DNA from: Oceanospirillum sediminis
GTDB taxonomy: Bacteria > Pseudomonadota > Gammaproteobacteria > Pseudomonadales > Halomonadaceae
DNA: 64,000 nucleotides
Assembly (NCBI RefSeq): GCF_014164585.1
Contig: NZ_JACJFM010000016.1
Location: forward strand, 1-64,000
Reading direction: 5' to 3'
In this document: positions 1 through 8,583 of the stretch, in pieces
Layout of the letters: each line of letters begins with the position of its first letter
Position numbering within the stretch: position 1 is the first letter of the stretch
Notes under the pieces: model-generated
The model's input: the letters and a program-made list of their open reading frames with translations, nothing else
Told to the model about the DNA's origin: nothing
The model's database searches: none
Made by a program: the position numbers and the translations under genes

Positions 1-92
1 CAAAGAACTTTATCAATATGATTTACCTGATTGGCAGCCCAATAGAGGTACAGGTTCAATCAGGTAAATCCACATGAAACGTCGAAGAGCCC
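1..92 (+). mobile_element. End of a probable ISL3-type insertion sequence (partial)
   Basis: Positions 66–92 match positions 20869–20894 in the same orientation at about 22 of 27 bases (both contain ACGTCGA[AG]GAGCCC preceded by AATCCACA). At the second site the repeat lies just upstream of an ISL3-like transposase N-terminus, so this looks like the other terminal repeat of such an element. An open frame entering from the left edge (2–64, 20 codons then TAA) would be the transposase C-terminus, but it is too short to identify. A perfect 12-bp inverted repeat (20–31 with 58–69) overlaps its stop. The element end directly abuts the radD stop codon at 93–95. Confidence 0.4.
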
Positions 93-1856
93 TTAAAAGG
101 CTTTACGATAGCTGCCCTGATAGTCAAAAATTCGTTCCTGAACTTGCCAGTAATGTTTCTGCTTACGGGCAATAACAAAATCCGGCGCAGGCAACAGTGC
201 CTTTACCCGAAGCACCTCTTCAAGGCTATTGAACTCACCCGGAGCCTGACTATCAGCCAGTCGTCGACCAAACAGCTTATTAAAAACTTTGCGTTGCGCG
301 GGTTTACCAAAATCAAATGATTCACTCAGCTCTTCACCATCTTCACCGTGGTAGATGACTCTCAGCTTGCTGTCATGGGGATTCAAAGTGATGCCAGCAC
401 AGCGAATGACCATAGCATCTTTTAGTTTCAGAGCATCCCTGAGCTGATCATCAGGATCAATGATCGCTTTTTTACACTGCTGGCAGTTACGGGCAGCAAT
501 ATCATTTTCTGCACCACAATGGGGACACTCTTTAAAGCGAAAACGATAATCACACTGTTCCGGACGATTCGATTGTTCAGTTGTATCCTCCTCTTCGGCA
601 GGTTCCAACAGCCCCTGACAGCGGCGCCCATAATGCTCAATAACATGACCATCACTATCGGCCTTCCCCCAGAATATATTGGCAAAACCGCACCCCGGAC
701 AAAAAACCTGAACCGGTTCACTATCAGAATTCGGTTTCTTCTCACCTACTTCAGGATGATACAGATTCACACTATTTCCGGCATAATCAATCACCAGGCA
801 GTCTTTTTTCCCTTCATCCAGACGCAGACCTCGTCCTACGATTTGCTGATACAGACTCACTGATTGTGTTGGACGAAGAATGGCAATAAAGTCCACATGA
901 GGGGCATCAAATCCAGTGGTCAGCACAGAGACATTGACCAGATATTTTAACTGCCGCTGTTTAAAACGCTGAATCAGTGAATCCCGCTCATTAAGATCTG
1001 TCGCCCCGGTGATTAAAGCGGTTTGTTGTACAGGCAGATAACCGGTAATTTCTTTGGCATGATCAACCGTTGCAGCAAAGATCATCACGGCCTTGCGCTC
1101 AGCAGCAATATCCATCACTTGTTCGATAATTGATCGGGTCACACGCCGATGCTTACCAAGCAACTGATTCACTTCTTTTTCCGCATACTCACCAAAACGA
1201 TTCTGAGATAATGCAGAAAAATCATACTGAGCAATAGCCGCATCGACCAGCTCAGGTCGGGTAAGATAGCCTTTGCTAATCATATAATTTAAGGGCAACT
1301 CGTAAATGCAGTGCAGGAAGGGCTTATCCTGCTCACTGCGCACAAAGCCGCGATAATGGTAGCGATAAATCCAGCCCATACCTAAACGATAAGGTGTAGC
1401 GGTCAGTCCCAGCACTTTAAGGGAAGCGTTCTGTTGTCGTAACAGTTCAATGATACGCTGATACTGACTGCTTTCCTCACCACTGACCCGGTGACACTCA
1501 TCAATGATTATTAAGGAGTATTCATGTCTGAACTGATCCAGGTTGGCCGAAACTGACTGCACACTGGCAAATGTCACCTGATGCTGACTCTCCTTTCGTT
1601 TCAGCCCGGCAGAAAAGATACCTCCGGTTAATCCGTAACTCTGGTATTTTGCATGGTTCTGCTCAACCAGCTCTTTCACATGGGTCAATACCAGAATTTT
1701 ACGCCGGGCAAGACGGGCCAGTTCAGCAATCACCAGGCTTTTACCTGCTCCGGTAGGCAGAACAATAACGGCAGCAGCATCTGATTTACGAAAGTGTTTC
1801 AGAGTCGCATCAACGGCTTCTTGCTGATAAGGTCTTAGTTTAAAAGGGAGTTTCAT
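93..1856 (-). CDS. radD: RadD (YejH) superfamily 2 DNA helicase
   Basis: ATP-dependent SF2 helicase-like protein of 587 aa; E. coli RadD is 586 aa. RadD acts in post-replication and double-strand-break repair. Visible motifs are the N-terminal [10 protein letters not shown]-motif, Walker A PTGAGKS near residue 40, DECH Walker B, TATPYRLG motif III and QQIVGRGLR motif VI. Two C-terminal zinc ribbons follow (CPGCG and CPHCG...CQQC), a RadD hallmark. ATG 1856 is chosen over GTG 1874 because it matches the E. coli N-terminus. Neither has a clear ribosome binding site. The protein ends a few residues earlier than E. coli RadD, exactly where the insertion-sequence end begins, so the extreme C-terminus may be clipped. 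Confidence 0.93.
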   Translation of the reverse strand: MKLPFKLRPYQQEAVDATLKHFRKSDAAAVIVLPTGAGKSLVIAELARLARRKILVLTHVKELVEQNHAKYQSYGLTGGIFSAGLKRKESQHQVTFASVQSVSANLDQFRHEYSLIIIDECHRVSGEESSQYQRIIELLRQQNASLKVLGLTATPYRLGMGWIYRYHYRGFVRSEQDKPFLHCIYELPLNYMISKGYLTRPELVDAAIAQYDFSALSQNRFGEYAEKEVNQLLGKHRRVTRSIIEQVMDIAAERKAVMIFAATVDHAKEITGYLPVQQTALITGATDLNERDSLIQRFKQRQLKYLVNVSVLTTGFDAPHVDFIAILRPTQSVSLYQQIVGRGLRLDEGKKDCLVIDYAGNSVNLYHPEVGEKKPNSDSEPVQVFCPGCGFANIFWGKADSDGHVIEHYGRRCQGLLEPAEEEDTTEQSNRPEQCDYRFRFKECPHCGAENDIAARNCQQCKKAIIDPDDQLRDALKLKDAMVIRCAGITLNPHDSKLRVIYHGEDGEELSESFDFGKPAQRKVFNKLFGRRLADSQAPGEFNSLEEVLRVKALLPAPDFVIARKQKHYWQVQERIFDYQGSYRKAF

Positions 1857-1994
1857 TGGATTGAATTTAATCACAAGCTGGATATAAAGCCAGTAATACT
1901 AGCAGTATCTGAATACTATTGCCTGCCATGATGTACAAATACAATACAGAGAATTGGCACAAGCCATCAGAGAAAAGAGGAACTGCCCCCATCT

Positions 1995-2058
1995 AATGCT
2001 GAATGCATGGCTCAAAGCAATGCAGCCAGAGAGCCTGCAAACCAGCCACGCAATATTA
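1995..2058 (+). repeat. Repeat fragment shared with the mobile-element remnant at 20.6 kb
   Basis: Positions 2001–2056 match the reverse complement of 20612–20668 at most positions. Both translate to a NAWLKAMQPE.LQTS.AI segment, here without an intact reading frame. It is most simply a fossil of a transposase-type element lying between radD and the marR promoter. Confidence 0.55.
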
Positions 2059-2150
2059 CTCACCTTTCTTATGCGGCACATATTGTCGATACAGCTTGAT
2101 TGTACATTTCTTGAATAATGGTTGTCGTTGTTTGTTCGCCGTAATCTGCT

Positions 2151-2196
2151 ATTTACTTAGCCTGCTAAGTAAATTAATATACTTAGCATGCTAAAT
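2151..2196. promoter_or_regulatory. Two palindromic operators in front of the marR–efflux operon
   Basis: Site 1 (2151–2174) has perfect 10-bp arms, ATTTACTTAG and CTAAGTAAAT, around a CCTG centre. Site 2 (2183–2194) is the perfect palindrome TTAGCATGCTAA. Their centres are 26 bp apart and a -10-like TATACT (2178–2183) lies between them. Both share the TTAG..CTAA core, as expected for an autoregulating MarR dimer. Assignment to the adjacent regulator is inference. Confidence 0.65.
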
Positions 2197-2221
2197 ACTT
2201 TTTCCCCAGAGAGAAGATGCT

Positions 2222-2683
2222 ATGTCCACATGTTACGAATCGCTGGACCTGACACTATGCGCCAAACTTGGGCGGGTGCACCGTATTTGCAGACAGGCTG
2301 TAACCAAAGCGGTTGAACCTATGGGATTCACTCAGCCTCGCTGGACAGCCATAATGCATATCGACTTTTTAGGGGAGGGATGCTCTCAGCAACAATTAGC
2401 GCAGAGCCTGGGTATTGAGATGCCTAGTCTGACCAGAACTCTGCAACAGCTGGAACAGAGTCGCTTTATCGAGCGACGGGTTGATGAACAGGATAAGCGT
2501 AGCCGGAATTTGTACTTCACGGCAGCTGGTTCAGAGCAAATAGAGTGCCTGAAAAAGGTTATCTCTCAGGTCAGAGACAGCCTGTATGCCGGATTAACCG
2601 ACGATGATTTAAAGGCGGTCGATGAAGCACTGCGCATTATGGAAGCTAATGCCCAGCGTTATTGCCAACAAGAGGTAAAATAA
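2222..2683 (+). CDS. MarR/SlyA-family transcriptional regulator
   Basis: 153-aa winged-helix dimer regulator. The recognition segment QQQLAQSLGIEMPSLTRTLQ lies at about residues 59–78 and the wing ERRVDEQDKRS at about 85–95, both typical of SlyA/MarR proteins. It probably represses its own operon by binding the two palindromes at 2151–2194 and releases on sensing a small, often phenolic or lipophilic ligand. Its stop overlaps the start of the membrane fusion gene (TAATG), so the three downstream-oriented genes form one efflux operon. The ligand cannot be told from sequence. Confidence 0.88.
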   Translation: MSTCYESLDLTLCAKLGRVHRICRQAVTKAVEPMGFTQPRWTAIMHIDFLGEGCSQQQLAQSLGIEMPSLTRTLQQLEQSRFIERRVDEQDKRSRNLYFTAAGSEQIECLKKVISQVRDSLYAGLTDDDLKAVDEALRIMEANAQRYCQQEVK

Positions 2684-3753
2684 TGTCGAATGTTCGTACG
2701 CCAGATCAGCAATTTGCTCACTATGTTAAAGTGGCCATAGTGCTGTTTATCTGTTGCTTCAGCTATTTTATCATGGCAGATATCTATGTACCGCTGACAC
2801 CGCAAGCACGTGTTTATCATAAGGTTACTCAAATCACGCCAAGAATCAGCGGTGAAATTATAGAGGTCGCCGTACACAATAATGAAACAGTAAGTAAAGG
2901 ACAGTTATTACTGCAAATTGATCCCCGCCCTTATCAGCTGGCAGTACAGAATGCTGAATTGGCACTGGCTCAGGTACAACAGCAAAACTTGCAGCTGGAT
3001 GCAGAAATTGAGGTTATTCAGGCCGATCTTCTGGCCGCACATGCCCAGCTCAATGAGCAAACTAAACTACAACAGCGCAGCGAACGTCTGGTCAGCGATA
3101 ACTCGATTTCCATACAGGAAATCGACCGGATCAACGCCAGTGTTGTCACCGCCAATGCACAGGTTCAATCACTGAAAGCGAAATTGCATGCTGCCAGAAT
3201 AAAGCGAGGGAGTGGCAACGAACATAATGTTGCCCTGCAACAAGCGAAAAACCTGCTTGAACAAGCCAAGCTGGAGCTGAGCTACACTCAGGTCGTAGCC
3301 CCCCACGATGGTATTGTCAGTAATTTACAGATCATGCCAGGCACCTTTGCAAAGGCGGGTACGGCTTTAACCAGCCTGGTCGGTCAGGAGCTGGATCTGG
3401 CCGCTGACTTTCGTGAAAAATCCTTGTATTACGCAGAGGTAGGTAGCCAGGCACTGGTTACTTTTGATGCCTTACCCGGTCAGATTTTCAGTGCCCATAT
3501 CCGAGAGTTCTCCGCCGGTATCAGTGAGGGACAGCTGAACGCTAATGGTAATCTGGTGCAGGTTGAAAACTCAAGCCGCTGGGTTCGTGACGCTCAACGC
3601 CTGCGGGTCTATTTACGGCTGAACGATGAACCTGAGCAGCTTTTGTCCAGTGGTGCCCGAGCCACGGTGCAGATTCTGCCAGACAATGGTCCTGGTGCGC
3701 TGATGGCCAGAGGACAGATTCGACTGATCAGCTGGATGCACTATATCTATTAA
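2683..3753 (+). CDS. HlyD/EmrA-type membrane fusion protein
   Basis: 356 aa. One N-terminal transmembrane helix (about residues 14–34, rich in VAIVLFICCFSYF) is followed by a biotinyl-lipoyl-like half (ISGEIIEVAVHNNETVSKGQ), an alpha-helical hairpin of Gln/Ala-rich heptads (about 75–190), the second lipoyl half (VVAPHDGIVS) and a beta-barrel. It would bridge the inner-membrane partner to the outer membrane in drug or aromatic-acid efflux (EmrA/AaeA-like). ATG 2683 is used because it overlaps the marR stop; an upstream in-frame start at 2662 lies inside marR. Partner: the DUF2955 gene 43 bp downstream. Confidence 0.85.
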   Translation: MSNVRTPDQQFAHYVKVAIVLFICCFSYFIMADIYVPLTPQARVYHKVTQITPRISGEIIEVAVHNNETVSKGQLLLQIDPRPYQLAVQNAELALAQVQQQNLQLDAEIEVIQADLLAAHAQLNEQTKLQQRSERLVSDNSISIQEIDRINASVVTANAQVQSLKAKLHAARIKRGSGNEHNVALQQAKNLLEQAKLELSYTQVVAPHDGIVSNLQIMPGTFAKAGTALTSLVGQELDLAADFREKSLYYAEVGSQALVTFDALPGQIFSAHIREFSAGISEGQLNANGNLVQVENSSRWVRDAQRLRVYLRLNDEPEQLLSSGARATVQILPDNGPGALMARGQIRLISWMHYIY

Positions 3754-3796
3754 AAGCGTTAGCAGCTAAAAAAGTATCTGCTAAAGCGGAGGCCCG

Positions 3797-4828
3797 ATGA
3801 AAACCGCCTTAAGTGCCAATGATATTAAACAAATGTTACGTGTTGCCACGGGCAGCACCCTGGGGTTTGCTCTGAGCAAGCTGCTTGACTGGCCTAATGG
3901 CATATTTTTTACGTTATACCCTATGCTGATACTTGGGCTGGTTCCCGTGCTTAATGCTCATATTGTACGTCAGTTTGCAGCCAGCGCTGCCTTTTGTGCC
4001 ATCGCAGTTCTGGTCGTACAAGGATTGTTTGGGTTTCATCCTGCTCTGATGGTGATGCTGACATTTACCCTGTTCGCTTTCTTATTTTACCAGATGAGCA
4101 AAGGTGTGAACTTCCTGTTTGGTGCAATCAGTCTGGTAGGATTGTCAATACAGCTTCACTTTGCCAGTTATAGTACTTCTGGGGTCAGTATTTATCAGTT
4201 GATTTTCAGTAATATTCTGGCATCTGTCGTCAGTTTGCTGTTAGGGTATCTGATGCACTGGATTTTTGCTGATGTGGAACCCCGACAGAGTATGGTTCGT
4301 CCACCTAAAGACAGTGCCAGCGTGCGCCACGAGGTCCTGCTTTGTGCCAGTGTATCCACCCTGTCTTTTATTGTGTTTCAGATCTTTGATCTGCAGGACT
4401 CACTATCGGCTCAGGCTGCATCGGTGTTAATTTTATTTCCTTTATGCTGGAAAGCGGCTGGGATGGCAGGCTGGCAAAGGATTATCGGCACACTAATTGG
4501 CTGTAATCTTGCATTGATGGCTCAGTTAATACTGCTTGATTACAGTCATATATTGCTGTTTCCGGTCATTGTTCTCTGGATACTTACCTTTGCTTTTGCC
4601 CGTTACCATATGCTGAATAACGGTATACCCGGTGTGGGCTTTGGTATCATCACGACTTTTGGTATTTTATTCGGACAATCACTGCTGCCCAATCAGGATC
4701 TGGTTTACAGTGCTCTGTACCGTTTCAGTTCTGTATGCATTGCTATTATAGTCAGCTTGTCGGCGATTTATCTTATTCACTATGGCTTAAATTATTTCAC
4801 CATCACCCGACATCATACTTTTGATTAA
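3797..4828 (+). CDS. DUF2955/FUSC-like inner-membrane efflux protein
   Basis: 343-aa polytopic membrane protein with about ten hydrophobic segments in two blocks (residues 15–155 and 180–335), separated by a charged loop (EPRQSMVRPPKDSASVRHE). This layout resembles the fusaric-acid-resistance/AaeB superfamily, in the shorter DUF2955 form usually found beside an HlyD protein. A good GGAGG-like site (GCGGAGGCCCG) precedes ATG 3797. It probably forms a two-component pump with the upstream gene under MarR control. Substrate unknown. Confidence 0.75.
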   Translation: MKTALSANDIKQMLRVATGSTLGFALSKLLDWPNGIFFTLYPMLILGLVPVLNAHIVRQFAASAAFCAIAVLVVQGLFGFHPALMVMLTFTLFAFLFYQMSKGVNFLFGAISLVGLSIQLHFASYSTSGVSIYQLIFSNILASVVSLLLGYLMHWIFADVEPRQSMVRPPKDSASVRHEVLLCASVSTLSFIVFQIFDLQDSLSAQAASVLILFPLCWKAAGMAGWQRIIGTLIGCNLALMAQLILLDYSHILLFPVIVLWILTFAFARYHMLNNGIPGVGFGIITTFGILFGQSLLPNQDLVYSALYRFSSVCIAIIVSLSAIYLIHYGLNYFTITRHHTFD

Positions 4829-4866
4829 TGATATGTAGCATAGAATACATCCGTAACGAAACAAAC

Positions 4867-4910
4867 CTTCCTCTCCGGGTAATAGCCGGAGAGGAAGATT
4901 AAAACTTTTT
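4867..4910 (+). terminator. Rho-independent terminator of the efflux operon
   Basis: Perfect 12-bp stem CTTCCTCTCCGG (4867–4878) with CCGGAGAGGAAG (4886–4897), 7-nt loop, then ATTAAAACTTTTT. It lies 38 bp after the last efflux gene. Confidence 0.85.
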
Positions 4911-5009
4911 AATAACGGTGTTTTTTAAACTTGTTGTCATCTCATACATTAATGGAGAATGTCCAATTCTTTAACCACTGAGAATACAACTTCCGTTCTG
5001 CGTTATCCC

Positions 5010-5498
5010 TTACCACCTCTGAGCAGGGTCCCAGTGCTCTGCGATCTTGCCATCTTCGATACGAAACATATCAAACCATGTTGTTGTATAGGTTTTGCCT
5101 GCATCGTTTGGTTCTTTATATTCCTTCGCAAAACTCAGGATAACCATATCGCGCTCTGCCACAATGGAAACAAGCGGTGCAGAAATCTCATCCTGAACAG
5201 GCTTTGGCTGGCTATACTGTTTAAAAAAATCAACAAAACCTTTACGACCAGTAGGCACATTCGGGTTATGCTGAATATAGTCTTCACTCAGATATTGATC
5301 GGCTTTTTCCAGATGACCGCCTTCAAAAACTTCCCGCCAAAAATCGTATACTAACTGCTTGTTAGCTTTTAGCTGGGCGTTATCACTGATCAACAAAGCC
5401 TGTTGACTGGAAGCTGCCGTTACAGGAACTTGCGCCTGTACCATCATAGGAAGTGTCAACGCGGTTATAGCCAGTAGTACTCTTGCCGTCTTTTTCAT
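5010..5498 (-). CDS. Secreted SnoaL/NTF2-like protein
   Basis: 162 aa. A clear Sec signal peptide (MKKTARVLLAITALTLPMM, cleavage after VQA) precedes a SnoaL-like alpha+beta cone fold: YDFWREVFEGGHLEKADQYLSEDYIQHNP is the characteristic helix plus HNP segment, and FDMFRIEDGKIAEHWD the C-terminal strands. Family members include polyketide cyclases and small hydrolases or binding proteins, so no substrate can be given. An AAGGAGATTGCT site precedes the ATG. It is a single-gene unit converging on the efflux operon. Confidence 0.75.
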   Translation of the reverse strand: MKKTARVLLAITALTLPMMVQAQVPVTAASSQQALLISDNAQLKANKQLVYDFWREVFEGGHLEKADQYLSEDYIQHNPNVPTGRKGFVDFFKQYSQPKPVQDEISAPLVSIVAERDMVILSFAKEYKEPNDAGKTYTTTWFDMFRIEDGKIAEHWDPAQRW

Positions 5499-5718
5499 AG
5501 CAATCTCCTTTTACGATGAATCCATATTATATGGCTCAAAATACTTATAAATGACTTAAAACGACTGATTCTTGCTGATTAAAACAAAATATCCTTACTT
5601 TAATTAAGCAACCTGGCAGCAATAGTTCGGACAGTTTCAGGAAGAAAAGAGACTGGTCACATGAGTAGAAACTGCGAAAATATCATTCTCCAAAACCATA
5701 TCTCACAGAAATCTACTC

Positions 5719-6357
5719 ATGGAATCTCTGGTAAAAACTGTCCTGGACTCAATGTCCATCAGCAAGCCACAAAAAAATTTCATCACACTCTTGCTGACGG
5801 CTTTAGTTGTCGCATAAGGTAAACCTAATTTTCGAAATATGAGCCGATACAGTGTCATGAGTGATAAACGCTTCAGCCGCTGGTATCGGCGCACCTTTAA
5901 CTTTTATGAGTTCAATACTCGCCTGATTTTTGGTGAGCTTAAAAGATCGCATCAATGCATTGCGGCTATTGATACCAGTTTTATGCGTAAGAGCGGTAAG
6001 CATACTGAAGGTCTGGGCCGCCCGATTTCGTATTATAAAGCCCGATTCCAGATTGAATTTGTGTTCAGGGACGCAAAGCAATATACGGGGTTAATGGATT
6101 GCCAGTCTCGTAAAAAAGAGGTCATCAATACTCACCTCAATGCATCATTGTCTGCCCTGAATCTCTTAAAACTGGAAGACAGGCGGAAAAAAAACACGGA
6201 GGAACAGACAGTGATCTCAATGGTCTCCTGGAAACGAAGAAAGTTTAATGAGCACCTGATGAATAGAATTTTTGACAGGTTAGGTTTATCCCTGAAGGAG
6301 AAAAAAGTCATGTACACTTATGAACAGCTAAGCCTTTATGGGGTTATTGCCGCGTGA
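5719..6357 (+). pseudogene. Broken IS4-type DDE transposase
   Basis: Reading starts at ATG 5719 and is interrupted by an in-frame TAA at 5815–5817, then stays open in the same frame to 6357. The first catalytic Asp lies in AAIDTSFM (about 5968). The IS4 signature Y-(2)-R-(3)-E-(6)-K is intact in YKARFQIEFVFRDAK (from 6034). Only about 20 residues separate these two elements, so the central catalytic region with the second Asp appears deleted: an internal deletion as well as a nonsense codon. The fragment ends 42 bp before the M20 start. It is certainly non-functional as a transposase. Confidence 0.8.
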
Positions 6358-6398
6358 AAGCGTCTACAGCATTGACAAATAAAAAGACAGAGAAAACC

Positions 6399-7544
6399 AT
6401 GAGTCAGACTCCATCGCCTTTTGCCCTGGTACGTCAGGAGCTACATCAACACCCGGAACTTTCCAATCAGGAAGCCAGAACGGCTGAACGCATTAAACAG
6501 CATTTTACAAAAATGAAACCGGACCAGATATTCGAAAATCTCGGAGGACATGGCCTCGCTTTTCTGTTTAAAGGTGCTAACCCTGGCCCTGTCACCCTGA
6601 TACGCTGCGAACTGGATGCCCTGCCGATTCAGGAAATCAATGATCTGCCCTATAAATCCTGCATTGATGGTGTTTCCCATAAATGCGGCCATGACGGTCA
6701 TATGGCCATTGTTACTGCGTTGGGAAATTTCCTGTCTGGCAACAAGCCAGAAAATGGTTCCGTCATCTGTCTGTTTCAGCCTGCCGAAGAAACCGGCGCC
6801 GGAGCTATTCGGGTAGTAGAAGATGAAACATTCAGTCAGTTAAAGCCAGATTTTTGCTTTGCCCTTCACAACTTACCAGGCAAACCGATGGGGCAGGTGC
6901 TATGTAAACCCGGTACATTTAACTGCGCTTCACGGGGGATGATTATTCGTTTAACGGGTAAAACATCCCATGCTGCTCACCCGGAAGATGGCATCAGCCC
7001 TGCTATTGCGATGAGTCACCTGATTGAAGGACTGACCCGCCTGCCTGATACCATGACAGGCTTTAACTTAGTCACAGTAGTGCATGCCAGTTTAGGCGAG
7101 ATCGCTTTTGGTACATCGCCCGCGGATGCCGTTGTGATGGCTACGTTGCGTACTACCACCAATGAGGCTATGAATATGCTGGTTGCTCATGCCTGTCAGC
7201 TGGCAGAGCAGCAGGCGAAGGCAGAAAAGCTATCAGTCAGCATAGAGTGGGAGGACGTCTTTGGTGCCAGCGTGAATACTGATACCGGTTATCAGCATGT
7301 TATGCGTGCCTGTCAGGCCGTTGGCGTCGAAGCCATTACTATGGAAGAAGGTTTTCGCTGGTCGGAAGACTTCGGGATATTCACAGAAGTCAGTGAAGGG
7401 GCTATGTTTGCTCTGGGTTCAGGAGAACATAGCCCTCAACTGCATAACCCTGATTATGATTTTCCGGATGAATTGATTCCCACTGGTTTTGCTGTATTTC
7501 GGGAAATTATTCGTGGCATCAACGGGTTTGAGGATAAGCGTTAA
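6399..7544 (+). CDS. M20-family amidohydrolase (N-acyl amino acid/hippurate hydrolase type)
   Basis: 381-aa cytosolic dinuclear metal peptidase. It opens with FALVRQELHQHPELSNQE, typical of amidohydrolases of the AmhX/hippurate hydrolase group. Metal ligands are visible in CGHDGHM (about residues 96–102), PAEETGAGA (catalytic Glu about 128), the ALHNLPG His and the C-terminal HSPQLHNPDY. The dimerisation lid lies between. ATG 6399 is chosen; an upstream in-frame GTG at 6354 overlaps the transposase fragment and would add a non-homologous tail. The promoter may have been altered by the insertion just upstream. Confidence 0.85.
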   Translation: MSQTPSPFALVRQELHQHPELSNQEARTAERIKQHFTKMKPDQIFENLGGHGLAFLFKGANPGPVTLIRCELDALPIQEINDLPYKSCIDGVSHKCGHDGHMAIVTALGNFLSGNKPENGSVICLFQPAEETGAGAIRVVEDETFSQLKPDFCFALHNLPGKPMGQVLCKPGTFNCASRGMIIRLTGKTSHAAHPEDGISPAIAMSHLIEGLTRLPDTMTGFNLVTVVHASLGEIAFGTSPADAVVMATLRTTTNEAMNMLVAHACQLAEQQAKAEKLSVSIEWEDVFGASVNTDTGYQHVMRACQAVGVEAITMEEGFRWSEDFGIFTEVSEGAMFALGSGEHSPQLHNPDYDFPDELIPTGFAVFREIIRGINGFEDKR

Positions 7545-7622
7545 TCTGTCTTTTACTTATGAAGAACCCACTTCGGTCAATTATACCTTAAGGAGACTGC
7601 CCCGTTTCTGTTGATGTTCAAG

Positions 7623-8084
7623 CTAGCGGCGGGTATCCAGTTCCATAAAAATACTGAAAGGATCATCCGGATAATCACCATAGGGGCCTCGCCGGGTAAA
7701 GCCCAGGGCCTCATATAAACCAATAGCTTCAGGTTGCCTGATTCCGGTCTCCAGACGAATCATGGATAGCCCCAGGCTTGAGGCATGATCCAGCAAAGCT
7801 GTCATGATCTTACGGGACAACCCCTGGCCTCTGAACTCAGGCAGCACATAAATACGTTTTAACTCACCATAGATCCCATCATTGTTTTTATGCACGATGG
7901 CGCCGCAGCATGCGATCTGATCGTTCAGCATGCCACCAATAAAGTGGACATGATCCGATTCAAGCTCAGCGATAGACAAAAGCTGATTGCTTTCTGCCGG
8001 GTACAGGCTATTCATCAGGGTATCAATATCCTGAATAATTGCCCGTACATCAGCCTCTCTGGGGTTCAGCGTTTTTATCTCCAT
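7623..8084 (-). CDS. GNAT-family N-acetyltransferase
   Basis: 153 aa. The acetyl-CoA site is seen in LKRIYVLPEFRGQGLSRKIM (motif A, R-G-Q-G-L), followed by RLETGIRQPEAIGLYEALGF (motif B), which closely resembles the small-molecule or peptide N-acetyltransferase group. ATG 8084 is preferred; GTG 8093 would add three residues. It is monocistronic, lies downstream of the dgc cluster on the same strand and is separated from it by a hairpin. Substrate unknown. Confidence 0.8.
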   Translation of the reverse strand: MEIKTLNPREADVRAIIQDIDTLMNSLYPAESNQLLSIAELESDHVHFIGGMLNDQIACCGAIVHKNNDGIYGELKRIYVLPEFRGQGLSRKIMTALLDHASSLGLSMIRLETGIRQPEAIGLYEALGFTRRGPYGDYPDDPFSIFMELDTRR

Positions 8085-8169
8085 GGGAGTCACAACCTGT
8101 TGAATTCACGAAACAAAGCAGGATAACACAGTCAACACATTCTGACAGAGGCAGGATCAGAGAGGAGGG

Positions 8170-8203
8170 ACAGCCCTGCTGTGATGCAAACAAACAGGGC
8201 TGT
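8170..8203 (-). terminator. Hairpin closing the dgc cluster
   Basis: Perfect 9-bp stem ACAGCCCTG (8170–8178) with CAGGGCTGT (8195–8203), 16-nt loop, just after the last small gene of the cluster. No T-run follows on the minus strand, so it may protect the 3' end rather than terminate by itself. Confidence 0.4.
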
Positions 8204-8220
8204 ACTTATACCATTTATCT

Positions 8221-8463
8221 TCAGTGGGATTCTGCCAGCACATCACGGATGAAATCATGGATTTCCGGTAGCAGAGTATTACCGCTGTCTTCCAGAGCGT
8301 TAAAACCATCAGCTACTGATTTGCGCATATCCGGTGATGTCTTCAGCCAGTCAGACACCAGCTGCTGACACTCTTTCAGGTTGTTACTGGCGCTGACCGG
8401 TGCCCCAAAACTGATTAACAGTTCTTTGAAATCCACTTCATCAATCAGATCGGCGTACATCAT
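8221..8463 (-). CDS. Small conserved protein of the dgc cluster
   Basis: 80-aa acidic, helical protein without signal or membrane segment (VDFKELLISFGAPVS; LKECQQLVSDWLKTSP; LLPEIHDFIRDVL). A GGAGAGATAATA ribosome site precedes ATG 8463. It is the last gene of the dimethylglycine cluster, after etfB, and probably co-transcribed with it. The function is not recognised; an accessory role for the Etf/Dgc electron-transfer proteins is a guess from position only. A hairpin (8500–8544) lies in the gap to etfB. Confidence 0.7.
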   Translation of the reverse strand: MMYADLIDEVDFKELLISFGAPVSASNNLKECQQLVSDWLKTSPDMRKSVADGFNALEDSGNTLLPEIHDFIRDVLAESH

Positions 8464-8499
8464 TATTATCTCTCCGTTATTGTTATTGGTGTGATCTGC

Positions 8500-8544
8500 C
8501 CTGGCAGAACCAGAAAACTCCCGACAGCAAAAAATGCTGCCAGG
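8500..8544 (-). other. Intergenic hairpin between etfB and the small dgc gene
   Basis: Outer arms CCTGGCAG (8500–8507) and CTGCCAGG (8537–8544); on the minus strand a nested GCAGC…GCTG hairpin carries a T6 loop. It could be a processing or partial-termination site that lowers expression of the last gene. Confidence 0.45.
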
Positions 8545-8583
8545 AGTCCGAGCGAGTCTGATTTGCCATGAGTCAGGCAGGTC

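Noticed and set aside
4959-5354. 131-codon plus-strand frame opposite the SnoaL-like gene
   Set aside because: Antisense to a gene with a clear signal peptide and fold; composition is Cys/Phe-rich.
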